Position numbers and translations under genes: made by a program. The notes under the pieces were generated by a model that worked only from the letters and a program-made list of their open reading frames with translations, was not told where the DNA came from and made no database searches. 64,000 nucleotides of DNA from Streptomyces sp. 6-11-2 (GTDB lineage Bacteria; Actinomycetota; Actinomycetes; Streptomycetales; Streptomycetaceae): assembly GCF_006540305.1 (NCBI RefSeq), contig NZ_BJOR01000001.1:5456001-5520000 (forward strand), written 5' to 3'. Every line of letters begins with the position of its first letter. The stretch's first letter is position 1. This document shows positions 55,397 to 63,613 of the stretch, piece after piece.

Positions 55397-56329
55397 ATGG
55401 CCCAAGCCGCAGCCGTGGCGAAACCGCCCGCGCCACCCCGGCGGCGCCGTGCCTCCGCCACGCCGCGCAGGCTTCCGTACCTGCTGATCGCCCCGGCCGC
55501 CCTGCTCATGCTGGGCTTCATCGCCTACCCGGTGCTCAGCGTCTTCTACTACAGCCTGCAGAACTACAACCCCACCAAGCCGTGGCGGAACGGATACGCG
55601 GGCTTCGACAACTTCGTCCACGCCTTCACCCAGGACCCCCAGTTCTGGGACACGCTGATCTTCAGCGCCAAGTGGGTGGTCGTCGAGGTCGGGCTGCAAC
55701 TGCTCTTCGGACTCGCCCTCGCCCTGATCGTCAACCAGACCTTCGTGGGCCGCGCGCTCGGCCGGGCCCTGGTGTTCTCCCCGTGGGCCGTCTCCGGCGT
55801 GCTCACCTCCGCGATCTGGGTGCTGCTCTACAACTCCCAGACCGGCATCACCCGTTACCTCGCCGACATGGGCATCGGCTCCTACGGCACCAGCTGGCTG
55901 TCGGACACCTCCACCGTGTTCCCGGCAGCGGTGGTCGCCGACCTGTGGCGCGGGGTGCCCTTCTTCGCCATCCTCATCCTCGCCGACCTCCAGTCCGTCT
56001 CGCACGACCTGTACGAGGCCGCCGAGGTCGACGGGGCGAGCCGGCTCCAGCAGTTCTGGCACATCACCCTGCCCCATCTGAAGGACGCCATCGTCCTGTC
56101 CACGCTGCTGCGCGCGGTGTGGGAGTTCAACAACGTCGACCTGCTCTACACCCTCACGGGCGGCGGACCGGCCGGCGAGACGACCACCCTGCCGCTCTAC
56201 ATCGCCAACACCAGCGTCGACGCCCACAACTTCGGTTACGCCTCCGCCCTGACCACGGTGGCGTTCGTCATCCTGCTCTTCTGCTCGATCGTCTATCTGC
56301 GGCTGAGCAAGTTCGGAGGTGAGAAGTGA
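55397..56329 (+). CDS. MalF-type ABC permease of the pectin/uronate locus
   Basis: A 310-aa permease with a Pro/Arg-rich cytoplasmic N-terminus (KPPAPPRRRRASATPRR) and six helices, the first LPYLLIAPAALLMLGFIAYP. The EAA loop is DLYEAAEVDGASRLQQFWHI. LTGGGPAGETTTLPLYI is the conserved periplasmic segment. ATG 55397 has GCGAGGAGA upstream, and its stop overlaps the next start (GTGA). Two LacI-type sites precede it, suggesting its own promoter distinct from the GntR operon. Confidence 0.93.
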   Translation: MAQAAAVAKPPAPPRRRRASATPRRLPYLLIAPAALLMLGFIAYPVLSVFYYSLQNYNPTKPWRNGYAGFDNFVHAFTQDPQFWDTLIFSAKWVVVEVGLQLLFGLALALIVNQTFVGRALGRALVFSPWAVSGVLTSAIWVLLYNSQTGITRYLADMGIGSYGTSWLSDTSTVFPAAVVADLWRGVPFFAILILADLQSVSHDLYEAAEVDGASRLQQFWHITLPHLKDAIVLSTLLRAVWEFNNVDLLYTLTGGGPAGETTTLPLYIANTSVDAHNFGYASALTTVAFVILLFCSIVYLRLSKFGGEK

Positions 56330-57210
56330 TCACCGAGATCGCACCCGCGCCCGAGCGCGCGGTGTCCGAGCCGGCCCGGCCCCGCGGCAGGCGCCGCGCC
56401 TGGGACGAGGTCCCGCGCTGGCACATCTATCTGCCGCTGTCCGTGTATCTGCTCTTCACCCTGATCCCCTTCTACTGGATCCTGCTGTTCGCGCTGCGCC
56501 CGGCCGGCTCCACCTCGCTCGTGCCCTGGCCGATGACCTTCGAGCACTTCGAGAAGGTGTGGACCGAGCGGAGCTTCGGCCTCTACTTCCAGAACAGCGT
56601 GCTCGTCGGTGTCGCGACCCTGGTCCTCACCACGGTCGTCGCCCTGGCCGGCGGTTACGCGCTCGCGCGGTTCGACTTCCGGCTCAAGCGCGGTTTCATG
56701 CTCGCCCTGCTCTGCTCGCAGTTCGTGCCCGGCGCGCTGCTGCTGGTCCCGCTCTTCCAGATCTTCGCCAAGCTGTCGATGATCAACTCGCTGGGCAGCG
56801 TCGTCGTCGCCGAGACCGTCTTCCAGCTGCCGCTGTCGATGATCCTGATCAGCGGCTTCATCAAGAACGTGCCCCCGTCCCTGGAGGAGGCCGCCTGGGT
56901 GGACGGCTGCAACCGCTTCTCCGCCTTCCGGATCGTCGTCCTGCCGCTGCTGCGGCCCGGGCTGATCGCCGTCGGCTCCTTCGCCTTCGTGCACGCCTGG
57001 AACCACTTCCTGTTCGCGCTGATGTTCCTCTCCGACCAGAGCAAGCAGACCATCCCGGTCGGCCTCAACACCCTGATGAGCGCGGACAGCGTGGACCTGG
57101 GTGCGCTGGCCGCGGGCGGCATCGTCGCCGCCGTACCCGTGGTGATCGTGTTCGCCTTCATCCAGAAGTGGCTGATCACCGGCTTCAGCGCGGGGGCGGT
57201 GAAGGGATGA
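56326..57210 (+). CDS. MalG-type ABC permease of the pectin/uronate locus
   Basis: A 294-aa permease. Helix 1 is IYLPLSVYLLFTLIPFYWIL. The EAA loop SLEEAAWVDGCNRFSAFRIV and the C-terminus WLITGFSAGAVKG are typical. GTG 56326 overlaps the partner permease stop, and its own stop overlaps the oxidoreductase start. With the lipoprotein at 59438 it forms an importer lacking an ATPase gene. Confidence 0.93.
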   Translation: MITEIAPAPERAVSEPARPRGRRRAWDEVPRWHIYLPLSVYLLFTLIPFYWILLFALRPAGSTSLVPWPMTFEHFEKVWTERSFGLYFQNSVLVGVATLVLTTVVALAGGYALARFDFRLKRGFMLALLCSQFVPGALLLVPLFQIFAKLSMINSLGSVVVAETVFQLPLSMILISGFIKNVPPSLEEAAWVDGCNRFSAFRIVVLPLLRPGLIAVGSFAFVHAWNHFLFALMFLSDQSKQTIPVGLNTLMSADSVDLGALAAGGIVAAVPVVIVFAFIQKWLITGFSAGAVKG

Positions 57211-58418
57211 CGGCCACCATGCCATCGACGGCGATCTCCGCATCGACGGTGACCTCCGCTTCGACGGACGCCACCACGCCGCTGCCGGTCGTGCTCGCCG
57301 GTGCCCGCGGTCACGGCCGCTGGCACCTGGACAACATCCGCCGGCTCCAGAACAAGGGCCTTGTACGGCTTGTGGGCATCTGCGAGCTGACCCCGCTGGC
57401 CGAGGACGAGATCCCCGGCGGTCTCGGCACACCGGCGCAGTCCGCCGACTTCGGCGCCCTGCTGGACGCCACCGGCGCGCGGATCGCGGTGGTCTGCACG
57501 CCCATCCCGACCCACACCGACCTGGCGCTCACCGCCGCCGCGCGGGGCGTCCACCTCCTGCTGGAGAAGCCGCCCGCCCCCTCGTACGCGGAGTACCGCC
57601 GGATGGCCGACGGGGTCGCCGAGGCCGGTGTCGCCTGCCAGATCGGCTTCCAGGCACTGGGCTCGCACGCGATGCCCGCGATCCGGGAGCTGGTCGCGAA
57701 GGGCATGATCGGGACGGTCACCGGGGTCGGCGCGGCGGGCGCCTGGGCACGCGACGAGGCCTACTACCGACGGGCGCCCTGGGCGGGCAGGCGCCGTCTG
57801 AACGGCGCCGACGTGGTCGACGGGGTGCTCACCAACCCCCTCGCGCACGCCGTGTCCACCGCGCTCGCCCTGCTCGGCGCCACCCGCGCCGAGGACGTCA
57901 CCGGCATCGAGACCGAGCTGTGGCGGGCCAACGCCATCGAGGCCGACGACACCAGCTGCGTCCGCGTCACGACCCCGCACGGCCCGGCCGCCGTCGCGGC
58001 GACCCTGTGCGCCGAGCGCCCCGGCGACCCGTACGTCATGGTGCACGGCAGCAGCGGCCGGATCACCTTCTGGTACAAGCAGGACCGGGTGCTGCTCCAG
58101 CGGGCCGGCCACGGCCCGGAGGAGTTCGAGTACGGCCGCACCGACCTGCTGGAGAACCTGGTCGGCCATCTGACCACCGGGGCCGGACTGCTGGTTCCGC
58201 CCGCGTCCACGGGCGCCTTCATGCGGGTCGTCGAGGCGATCCGCACGGCCCCCGACCCCGGCGCGCTGCCGGCCGGCCTCTGGCGGCGCCTGGCCGACGA
58301 GGACCGCCGGATCGTCCCCGGTGTCGACGGACTCGTCGCGGCCGTCGCCGACAGCCTCTCCCTGTACTCCGAGCTGGACGTCGACTGGGCGTCGCCGAAG
58401 GAGGTGACCGTCGGATGA
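57207..58418 (+). CDS. Gfo/Idh/MocA-family oxidoreductase
   Basis: A 403-aa NAD(P)-dependent sugar oxidoreductase. A Ser/Thr-rich leader (about 1-27) precedes the Rossmann motif VVLAGARGHGRWHLDNIRR. IAVVCTPIPTHTDLALTAAA and the EKPPAPS motif (EKP) are family hallmarks, and the C-terminal alpha/beta domain carries GADVVDGVLTNPLAHAVS. Together with the DUF6807 gene that follows it probably modifies an imported sugar or glycoside. Coupled by ATGA on both sides. Confidence 0.9.
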   Translation: MTATMPSTAISASTVTSASTDATTPLPVVLAGARGHGRWHLDNIRRLQNKGLVRLVGICELTPLAEDEIPGGLGTPAQSADFGALLDATGARIAVVCTPIPTHTDLALTAAARGVHLLLEKPPAPSYAEYRRMADGVAEAGVACQIGFQALGSHAMPAIRELVAKGMIGTVTGVGAAGAWARDEAYYRRAPWAGRRRLNGADVVDGVLTNPLAHAVSTALALLGATRAEDVTGIETELWRANAIEADDTSCVRVTTPHGPAAVAATLCAERPGDPYVMVHGSSGRITFWYKQDRVLLQRAGHGPEEFEYGRTDLLENLVGHLTTGAGLLVPPASTGAFMRVVEAIRTAPDPGALPAGLWRRLADEDRRIVPGVDGLVAAVADSLSLYSELDVDWASPKEVTVG

Positions 58419-59254
58419 CGGACTCCCCGGTCCTGCGCGTGGCGGGCCGCCCGGTCGCCCGCTACGTCACCCGGCCCGAACTGCCCGACCGGCGCTCCCC
58501 GCGCCCCTATCTGCACCCCGTCACCACCCTGGCCGGCACCGCGGTCACCGAGCTCGGCCCCGCCGATCACCTCCATCACCTCGGCGTCGGTGTCGCCGTT
58601 CCCGACGTCGAGGGGCACAACTTCTGGGGCGGGCGCACCTTCGTACGCGACCGGGGCCCGACCGAGCTGGACAACCACGGCGCCCAGCGGCACACCGGCT
58701 TCCCCCTGCGCGAGGCCGACCGGTTCGAGGAGGAGCTGCGCTGGGTGGCGGCGGGCAGTGAACTGCTGCGCGAGCGCCGTACCGTCGCGGCCACCGGACT
58801 CAACGCCACCGCCTGGGCCCTGGACTTCACCTTCGCCCTCACCAACGTCACCCCTCGGGCGCTGTCGATCGGCAGCCCCGCCACCAACGGTCGCCCCGGC
58901 GCGGCGTACGGCGGCTTCTTCTGGCGGGCCCGCAAGGAGGAGCGGCCCCCGCTCGTCCTCACCGCCGACCGGGACGGCGAGGCGGAGGCCCACGGCACCC
59001 GCGCCGACTGGCTGGCGCTCGTCGGCGGCACCTGGACGCTGGTGTTCGCCGGGGCCACCGACGCCACCCGCCGGGACGCCTGGTTCGTGCGGGCCGCGGA
59101 GTACCCGGGCGTGGGCTCGTCGCTGGCGGCCGAGCGGCGGCTCGCGATCGAGCCGGGCGAGACCGTCCTGCGTCGGATCGTCACCGTCGTCGCCGACGGC
59201 CGGCTCGGCCGGGACGAGGCCGGGGAACTGGCCCGCGAGGCGGCCCTGTCATGA
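58415..59254 (+). CDS. DUF6807 (PmoA-family) protein
   Basis: A 279-aa protein. RPYLHPVTTLAGTAVTELGP then ADHLHHLGVGVAVPDVEGHN is the PmoA/DUF6807 signature with its cluster of histidines. WTLVFAGATDATRRDAWFVR and GETVLRRIVTVVADG follow. Family function is not established; such genes often sit next to Gfo/Idh/MocA oxidoreductases in carbohydrate loci, as here. ATG 58415 overlaps the preceding stop (ATGA). Confidence 0.85.
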   Translation: MTDSPVLRVAGRPVARYVTRPELPDRRSPRPYLHPVTTLAGTAVTELGPADHLHHLGVGVAVPDVEGHNFWGGRTFVRDRGPTELDNHGAQRHTGFPLREADRFEEELRWVAAGSELLRERRTVAATGLNATAWALDFTFALTNVTPRALSIGSPATNGRPGAAYGGFFWRARKEERPPLVLTADRDGEAEAHGTRADWLALVGGTWTLVFAGATDATRRDAWFVRAAEYPGVGSSLAAERRLAIEPGETVLRRIVTVVADGRLGRDEAGELAREAALS

Positions 59255-59349
59255 GGAAACCGCTCGTCGGGAACCCTCCCGCCCCCACCGTGCAGTAACC
59301 CGCTCCGTCGTCGCCTCGGCCGGGAGCCGCCGTGGCACACCCCTCCAGC

Positions 59350-59357
59350 AAGCGCTT
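59350..59357. promoter_or_regulatory. Third AAGCGCTT operator, before the lipoprotein gene
   Basis: AGCAAGCGCTTACC context shares 5'-AGCAAGCGCTTNC with the site at 55348-55355. It lies 80 bp before the binding-protein start, in the 183-bp gap after the DUF6807 gene. Confidence 0.55.
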
Positions 59358-59437
59358 ACCGGAAAGTGTCCCCGAGTCCCCGACCTCAAGCCCCAAGCTC
59401 CACCTCCGAGTTGGATCCAGAAGAAGAGAGCCGATCA

Positions 59438-60778
59438 ATGAAGATCAACATTCGTAGAAGCAGGCGCGCCGCCGTGGCCGTCGTCCTGGGTTCCGCGCTC
59501 GCGCTGACCGCCACCGCGTGCGGTGACGACGGCAGCGGCTCCGGGAAGAGCAAGGGTTCCGAGGGCTCGGGCAAGGGCGAGATCACCTTCTGGGACAACA
59601 ACGGCGGTGTGCGGACCGACGTCTGGAAGCAGATCATCGCGGACTTCGAGAAGAAGTACCCGGACATCAAGGTCAACTACGTCGGAATCCCGGCCGCGAG
59701 CGCCCAGTCCAAGTACGACACCGCCATCCAGGGCGGCGGTCTGCCGGACGTCGGCGGCGTGGGCACCGCGATGCTCGCCGAGATCGCCGCCCAGGGGGCG
59801 CTGGAGCCGCTGGACGGCAGGCTGGCGAAGAGCGAGCTGAACGGCAAGCTCAGCGAGAACGTGCTCGGCGTCAGCAAGGCGGCGGGTGGCGGCGACACCC
59901 TGTACCACGTGCCGACCTCGGTGAACAACGGCACGCTGTGGTACCGCACCGACCTGTTCAAGAAGGCCGGCCTGGACGCGCCGACGACCTGGGACAAGTT
60001 CTACGAGGCCGCGGGCAAGCTCACGAACAAGGGCAAGAACGAGTTCGGCTTCACCATCCGCGGCGGCGAGGGTTCCATCGCGCCGGCCCTGGACGCGGTG
60101 TACGGACAGACCGGCATCACCTCCTTCTGGGACGGCGACAAGACGACCGTCAACGACCCGAAGAACGTGGCGGCGCTGGACAAGTACGTCGCGCTGTACA
60201 AGAAGGACACCCCGTCCGCCGACGTCAACAACGACTTCACCAAGATGGTCGCCCAGTGGGACAGCGGCACCATCGGCATGCTGAGCCACAACCTGGGCTC
60301 GTACCAGGACCACCTGAAGGCCCTCGGCAAGGACACGTTCCGCGGCATCCCGAACCCCACGCTGGGCGACGGCACCCGGGTGCAGGTGTCCAACCCGGTC
60401 GACGGCATCGGCCTGTTCAAGGCGAGCAAGAACAAGGCGGCCGCCTGGAAGTTCATCGAGTTCGCCGCCTCGGCCGCGGAGAACTCCAAGTTCAACGAGT
60501 CCGCCGGGCAGGTGCCCACCAACGTCGACGCCGCCGCGGACGCCTGGATCCAGCAGGCCGAGCCGACGAAGCTGGCGGCCGAGGCGCTGAACGGGGCCGA
60601 CACGAAGATCGTCCAGCTGCCGTACTACCTGCCCGACTGGAACACCATCTCCAAGGCCGACAACGAGGCGAACTTCCAGAAGGTGCTGCTCGGCAAGATG
60701 AGCGCCGAGCAGTTCCTGGACACGCTGGCCGACCAGCTGAACAAGGCGCAGGCCGAGTGGAAGCAGAACCAGGGCTGA
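59438..60778 (+). CDS. Sugar ABC transporter substrate-binding lipoprotein (pectin/uronate locus)
   Basis: A 446-aa lipoprotein: MKINIRRSRRA, a hydrophobic core and lipobox LTATAC followed by a Gly/Ser/Lys linker. The mature domain has EITFWDNNGGVRTDVWKQII, GGGLPDVGGVGTAMLAEIA, HVPTSVNNGTLWYRTDLFK and GTIGMLSHNLGSYQDHL. It most probably delivers pectin-derived oligosaccharides to the permeases at 55397 and 56326, from which it is separated by two enzyme genes. ATG 59438 has AGAAGAGAG upstream. Confidence 0.92.
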   Translation: MKINIRRSRRAAVAVVLGSALALTATACGDDGSGSGKSKGSEGSGKGEITFWDNNGGVRTDVWKQIIADFEKKYPDIKVNYVGIPAASAQSKYDTAIQGGGLPDVGGVGTAMLAEIAAQGALEPLDGRLAKSELNGKLSENVLGVSKAAGGGDTLYHVPTSVNNGTLWYRTDLFKKAGLDAPTTWDKFYEAAGKLTNKGKNEFGFTIRGGEGSIAPALDAVYGQTGITSFWDGDKTTVNDPKNVAALDKYVALYKKDTPSADVNNDFTKMVAQWDSGTIGMLSHNLGSYQDHLKALGKDTFRGIPNPTLGDGTRVQVSNPVDGIGLFKASKNKAAAWKFIEFAASAAENSKFNESAGQVPTNVDAAADAWIQQAEPTKLAAEALNGADTKIVQLPYYLPDWNTISKADNEANFQKVLLGKMSAEQFLDTLADQLNKAQAEWKQNQG

Positions 60779-60798
60779 CACCGGCCGACGAAACCAAG

Positions 60799-60847
60799 AC
60801 GGACGGTCCGGGGGCTTGAGGCCGGTTCCGGGCCGCGGGCCGTCCGT
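60799..60847. terminator. Possible terminator/attenuator between lipoprotein and pectate lyase genes
   Basis: 12-bp arms ACGGACGGTCCG (60799-60810) and CGGGCCGTCCGT (60836-60847) with one G:U pair and a 25-nt loop. It may lower read-through so that binding protein exceeds the secreted enzyme. Confidence 0.4.
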
Positions 60848-60911
60848 GGCTGGGTGCGCGGTTCCCCGCGCCCCTTCCTGTCCCGCTCTCCGTGGAAAGA
60901 GGATCCGTACA

Positions 60912-62231
60912 GTGCGCACACAGAAATGTCATGAGCGTGTCATCACCGCGGCCGTGGGCTGCACCGCCCTGGTGCTCGCCGTCACCGGCACCGCCGCCGC
61001 GGCTCCCGGGCCCCACACCCCCGACACCGCCCGTCAGGTGCTCGCGGCCAAGGACGGCTGGGGCTCCTACGGCGCCGGCACCACCGGCGGCGCCAAGGCC
61101 GACGCCGCCCACACCTACGCCGTCACCACCTGGGACGGCTTCAAGGCCGCGCTCGCCGCCGGCGGCAGCGCGCCGAAGATCATCAAGGTCAAGGGCATGA
61201 TCGACGCCGACGGCCCGAGCTGCTCCGCCTTCGAGGTGCCCGGCTACGACTTCGGCACCTACCTGGAGGCCTACGCGCCTGAGACGTGGGGCCGCGACCG
61301 GAACCTGGACGGCGAGCCCGACGACAGCCCCGAGGGCCTGCGCCGCGCCTCCGCCGCGCTCCAGGACAAGTACATCAAGGCGAACATCCCCGCCAACACC
61401 ACCATCGTCGGCGTCGGCAGGGACGCGGGCTTCAGGGGCGCCAGCCTCCAGATCAAGAATGTGGACAACGTCATCGTCCGCAACGTCACCCTGGAGAGCC
61501 CGCTGGACTGCTTCCCGCAGTGGGACCCCACCGACACCGCCGACGGCAACTGGAACTCCGAGTACGACAGCGCGGTGATCACCGGCTCCACCCATGTCTG
61601 GATGGACCACAACACCTTCACCGACGGCGAGCACCCCAACAGCACCCTGCCGTACTACTACGGCCGGATCTTCGAGCAGCACGACGGCGAGCTGGACATC
61701 GTCAAGGGCGCCGACTACGTGACGGTCTCCTGGAACGTCTTCGAGGACCACGACAAGACCATCCTCATCGGCAACAGCGACAGCGCGTCCACCGCCGCGA
61801 TCGACCGGGGCCACCTGAAGGTGACCCTGCACCACAACCTGTTCAGCAACCTCGTCGAGCGGGCGCCGCGCGTCCGCTTCGGACAGGTCGACTCCTACAA
61901 CAACCACTTCGTGGCCAACGCCGGCTACGGCTACAGCCTCGGCATCGGCATGGAGTCCCAACTCGTCGCCGAGCACAACGCGTTCACACTCGCGCCCGGG
62001 GTTGGCGCGGGCCAGATCCTCAAGAAGTGGAAGGACTCACCGGTCACCGAGTCCCACAACTACGTCAACGGCAGGCTCACCGACCTGGTCGCCGTGCACA
62101 ACGCCCAGGTCCCCGACGAGATCCTCCAGCGGGGCGGGGACTGGACCCCGGCCCTGCGCACCCGGATCGACAACCCGAAGGCACTGCCGGGGATCGTCGA
62201 CCACCAGGCGGGCGCCGGCCGTCTGCGCTGA
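60912..62231 (+). CDS. Secreted pectate lyase (PL1 family)
   Basis: A 439-aa secreted beta-helix lyase that cleaves polygalacturonate by beta-elimination with calcium. GTG 60912 has AAGAGGA upstream. A Sec signal (VITAAVGCTALVLAVTGTAA) ends at AAAAP. Core motifs: DNVIVRNVTLESPLD, TDTADGNWNSEYDSAVI (calcium Asp residues), THVWMDHNTFTDG (the WiDH motif), DHDKTILIGNSDS and RAPRVRFGQVDSYNNHF with the catalytic Arg region. It is the extracellular first step of the locus and is followed by a pectin methylesterase. Confidence 0.94.
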   Translation: MRTQKCHERVITAAVGCTALVLAVTGTAAAAPGPHTPDTARQVLAAKDGWGSYGAGTTGGAKADAAHTYAVTTWDGFKAALAAGGSAPKIIKVKGMIDADGPSCSAFEVPGYDFGTYLEAYAPETWGRDRNLDGEPDDSPEGLRRASAALQDKYIKANIPANTTIVGVGRDAGFRGASLQIKNVDNVIVRNVTLESPLDCFPQWDPTDTADGNWNSEYDSAVITGSTHVWMDHNTFTDGEHPNSTLPYYYGRIFEQHDGELDIVKGADYVTVSWNVFEDHDKTILIGNSDSASTAAIDRGHLKVTLHHNLFSNLVERAPRVRFGQVDSYNNHFVANAGYGYSLGIGMESQLVAEHNAFTLAPGVGAGQILKKWKDSPVTESHNYVNGRLTDLVAVHNAQVPDEILQRGGDWTPALRTRIDNPKALPGIVDHQAGAGRLR

Positions 62232-62316
62232 CGTGCACCTCCCGGCGGGCCGGGGCGCACCCTCCGCCCCGGCCCGCCACCGCCGCCGACCCGCCGCACC
62301 GCGAAGGAGCACCCGC

Positions 62317-63483
62317 ATGCCCTCGCCCCACCTCCGCCCGTCCCCGCCGCCCCTGCCTGGAAAGGGACGGCCCGGAAAGGGCCTGTCCAGAAGGGGACTG
62401 CTGCTCGTCGGAGCCGCCGCCGGCGCCGTGCTCGGCCTGGCCGCCCCGCCCGCCGGAGCCGCCGCCCGGCCGCACCCGTTCGGCCGCCACGGTTCACCGG
62501 CCGCCCGTCGCACCCCGCGCACCCTCTACGTCGACCCGCACGGGCGCGGCGACTTCACCCAGGTGCAGGCCGCGGTGAACGCGGCCGCGGGCGGCGGCTG
62601 GACCCTGGTCCTCGCGCCGGGTACCTACCGGGAGACCGTCTCCGTGGACGCCACGCGCACGGACATGACCTGGATCGGCGCCACGGGCGACGCCCGTGAC
62701 GTGACGATCGTGTACGACCACGCGGCCGGCACGCCCACACCCGACGGCGGTACCTACGGCACCAGCGGATCGGCCACCACGACCGTCCAGGCGGACGGTT
62801 TCACCGCCCACCGGATCACCTTCGCCAACGACTGGCTGCGCGCCGACCACCCCGGCGTCAGCGGCACCCAGGCCGTCGCCGTCAAGGTGCAGGGCGACCG
62901 CTCGGCGTTCTGGCACTGCCGCTTCCTGGGCCACCAGGACACGCTGTACGCCGACACCAGGACCCTGTCCGCCTTCGCCCGCCAGTACTACGCCCACTGC
63001 CACATCGAGGGCGACGTCGACTTCGTCTTCGGCCGGGCGACCGCGGTGTTCGAGCACTGCCACTTCCGCGCGCTGGACCGCAGCGACCTGGCGACGGCAC
63101 CGTACGGCTTCGTCTTCGCGCCCTCCACCGCGGCCGCCAATCCGCGCGGCTACCTGGTCACGCACGGCCGCGTCACCAGCCGGGCCCCGGACGGCGGCTA
63201 CAAGCTCGCCCGTCCCTGGGTGCCCAGCTCGGACACGACCGCTCGCCCGATGCTGACCGTCCGCGACACCTGGCTCGGCCCGGGCATCGACGCGGTCGCA
63301 CCATATGCCAACATGTCGGATACGCACCCCTGGCAGGACCAGCGTTTCGCCGAGTACCGCAACTCCGGCCCCGGCGCGCGGATCGCCGACCCGGCCGACC
63401 GTCCCCAGCTCACCCGCGCCGAGGCCCGGACGGCGAACCGGGAGGCGTACCTCGGCGACTGGACGCCGTGGCGGGGGCGCTGA
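62317..63483 (+). CDS. Tat-exported pectin methylesterase (CE8)
   Basis: A 388-aa pectinesterase that removes methyl esters from pectin. LSRRGLLLVGAAAGAVLGLA at about 23-42 is a twin-arginine signal with an AGA-A-type cleavage site. VDPHGRGDFTQVQAAVNAA begins the beta-helix. The catalytic residues are visible in FLGHQDTLYA (Asp), GDVDFVFGRATAVFEHC (Asp) and YKLARPW (Arg). ATG 62317 has GAAGGAG upstream. It lies 85 bp after the pectate lyase; demethylation makes pectin a substrate for that enzyme. Confidence 0.94.
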   Translation: MPSPHLRPSPPPLPGKGRPGKGLSRRGLLLVGAAAGAVLGLAAPPAGAAARPHPFGRHGSPAARRTPRTLYVDPHGRGDFTQVQAAVNAAAGGGWTLVLAPGTYRETVSVDATRTDMTWIGATGDARDVTIVYDHAAGTPTPDGGTYGTSGSATTTVQADGFTAHRITFANDWLRADHPGVSGTQAVAVKVQGDRSAFWHCRFLGHQDTLYADTRTLSAFARQYYAHCHIEGDVDFVFGRATAVFEHCHFRALDRSDLATAPYGFVFAPSTAAANPRGYLVTHGRVTSRAPDGGYKLARPWVPSSDTTARPMLTVRDTWLGPGIDAVAPYANMSDTHPWQDQRFAEYRNSGPGARIADPADRPQLTRAEARTANREAYLGDWTPWRGR

Positions 63484-63593
63484 CAGCGCGTGACCGGCCG
63501 AGGTGAACGGCGGGTGGCGCAGGCGAATTGTCGGCCACGCCAGATATCGATCGGGCAAAAGGTACCCCGCACGGTCTCGCGCATCCGAGGGTG

Positions 63594-63604
63594 ACGCGCG
63601 TAGA
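63594..63604 (+). promoter_or_regulatory. ACGCGCGTAGA motif before the acid phosphatase gene
   Basis: ACGCGCGTAGA, 9 bp before the ATG at 63614, inside TGACGCGCGTAGAAAG. It is identical to the motif pair at 37602-37651 upstream of the secreted EEP gene. TAGAAA could double as a -10 box. Confidence 0.55.
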
Positions 63605-63613
63605 AAGCGACTC

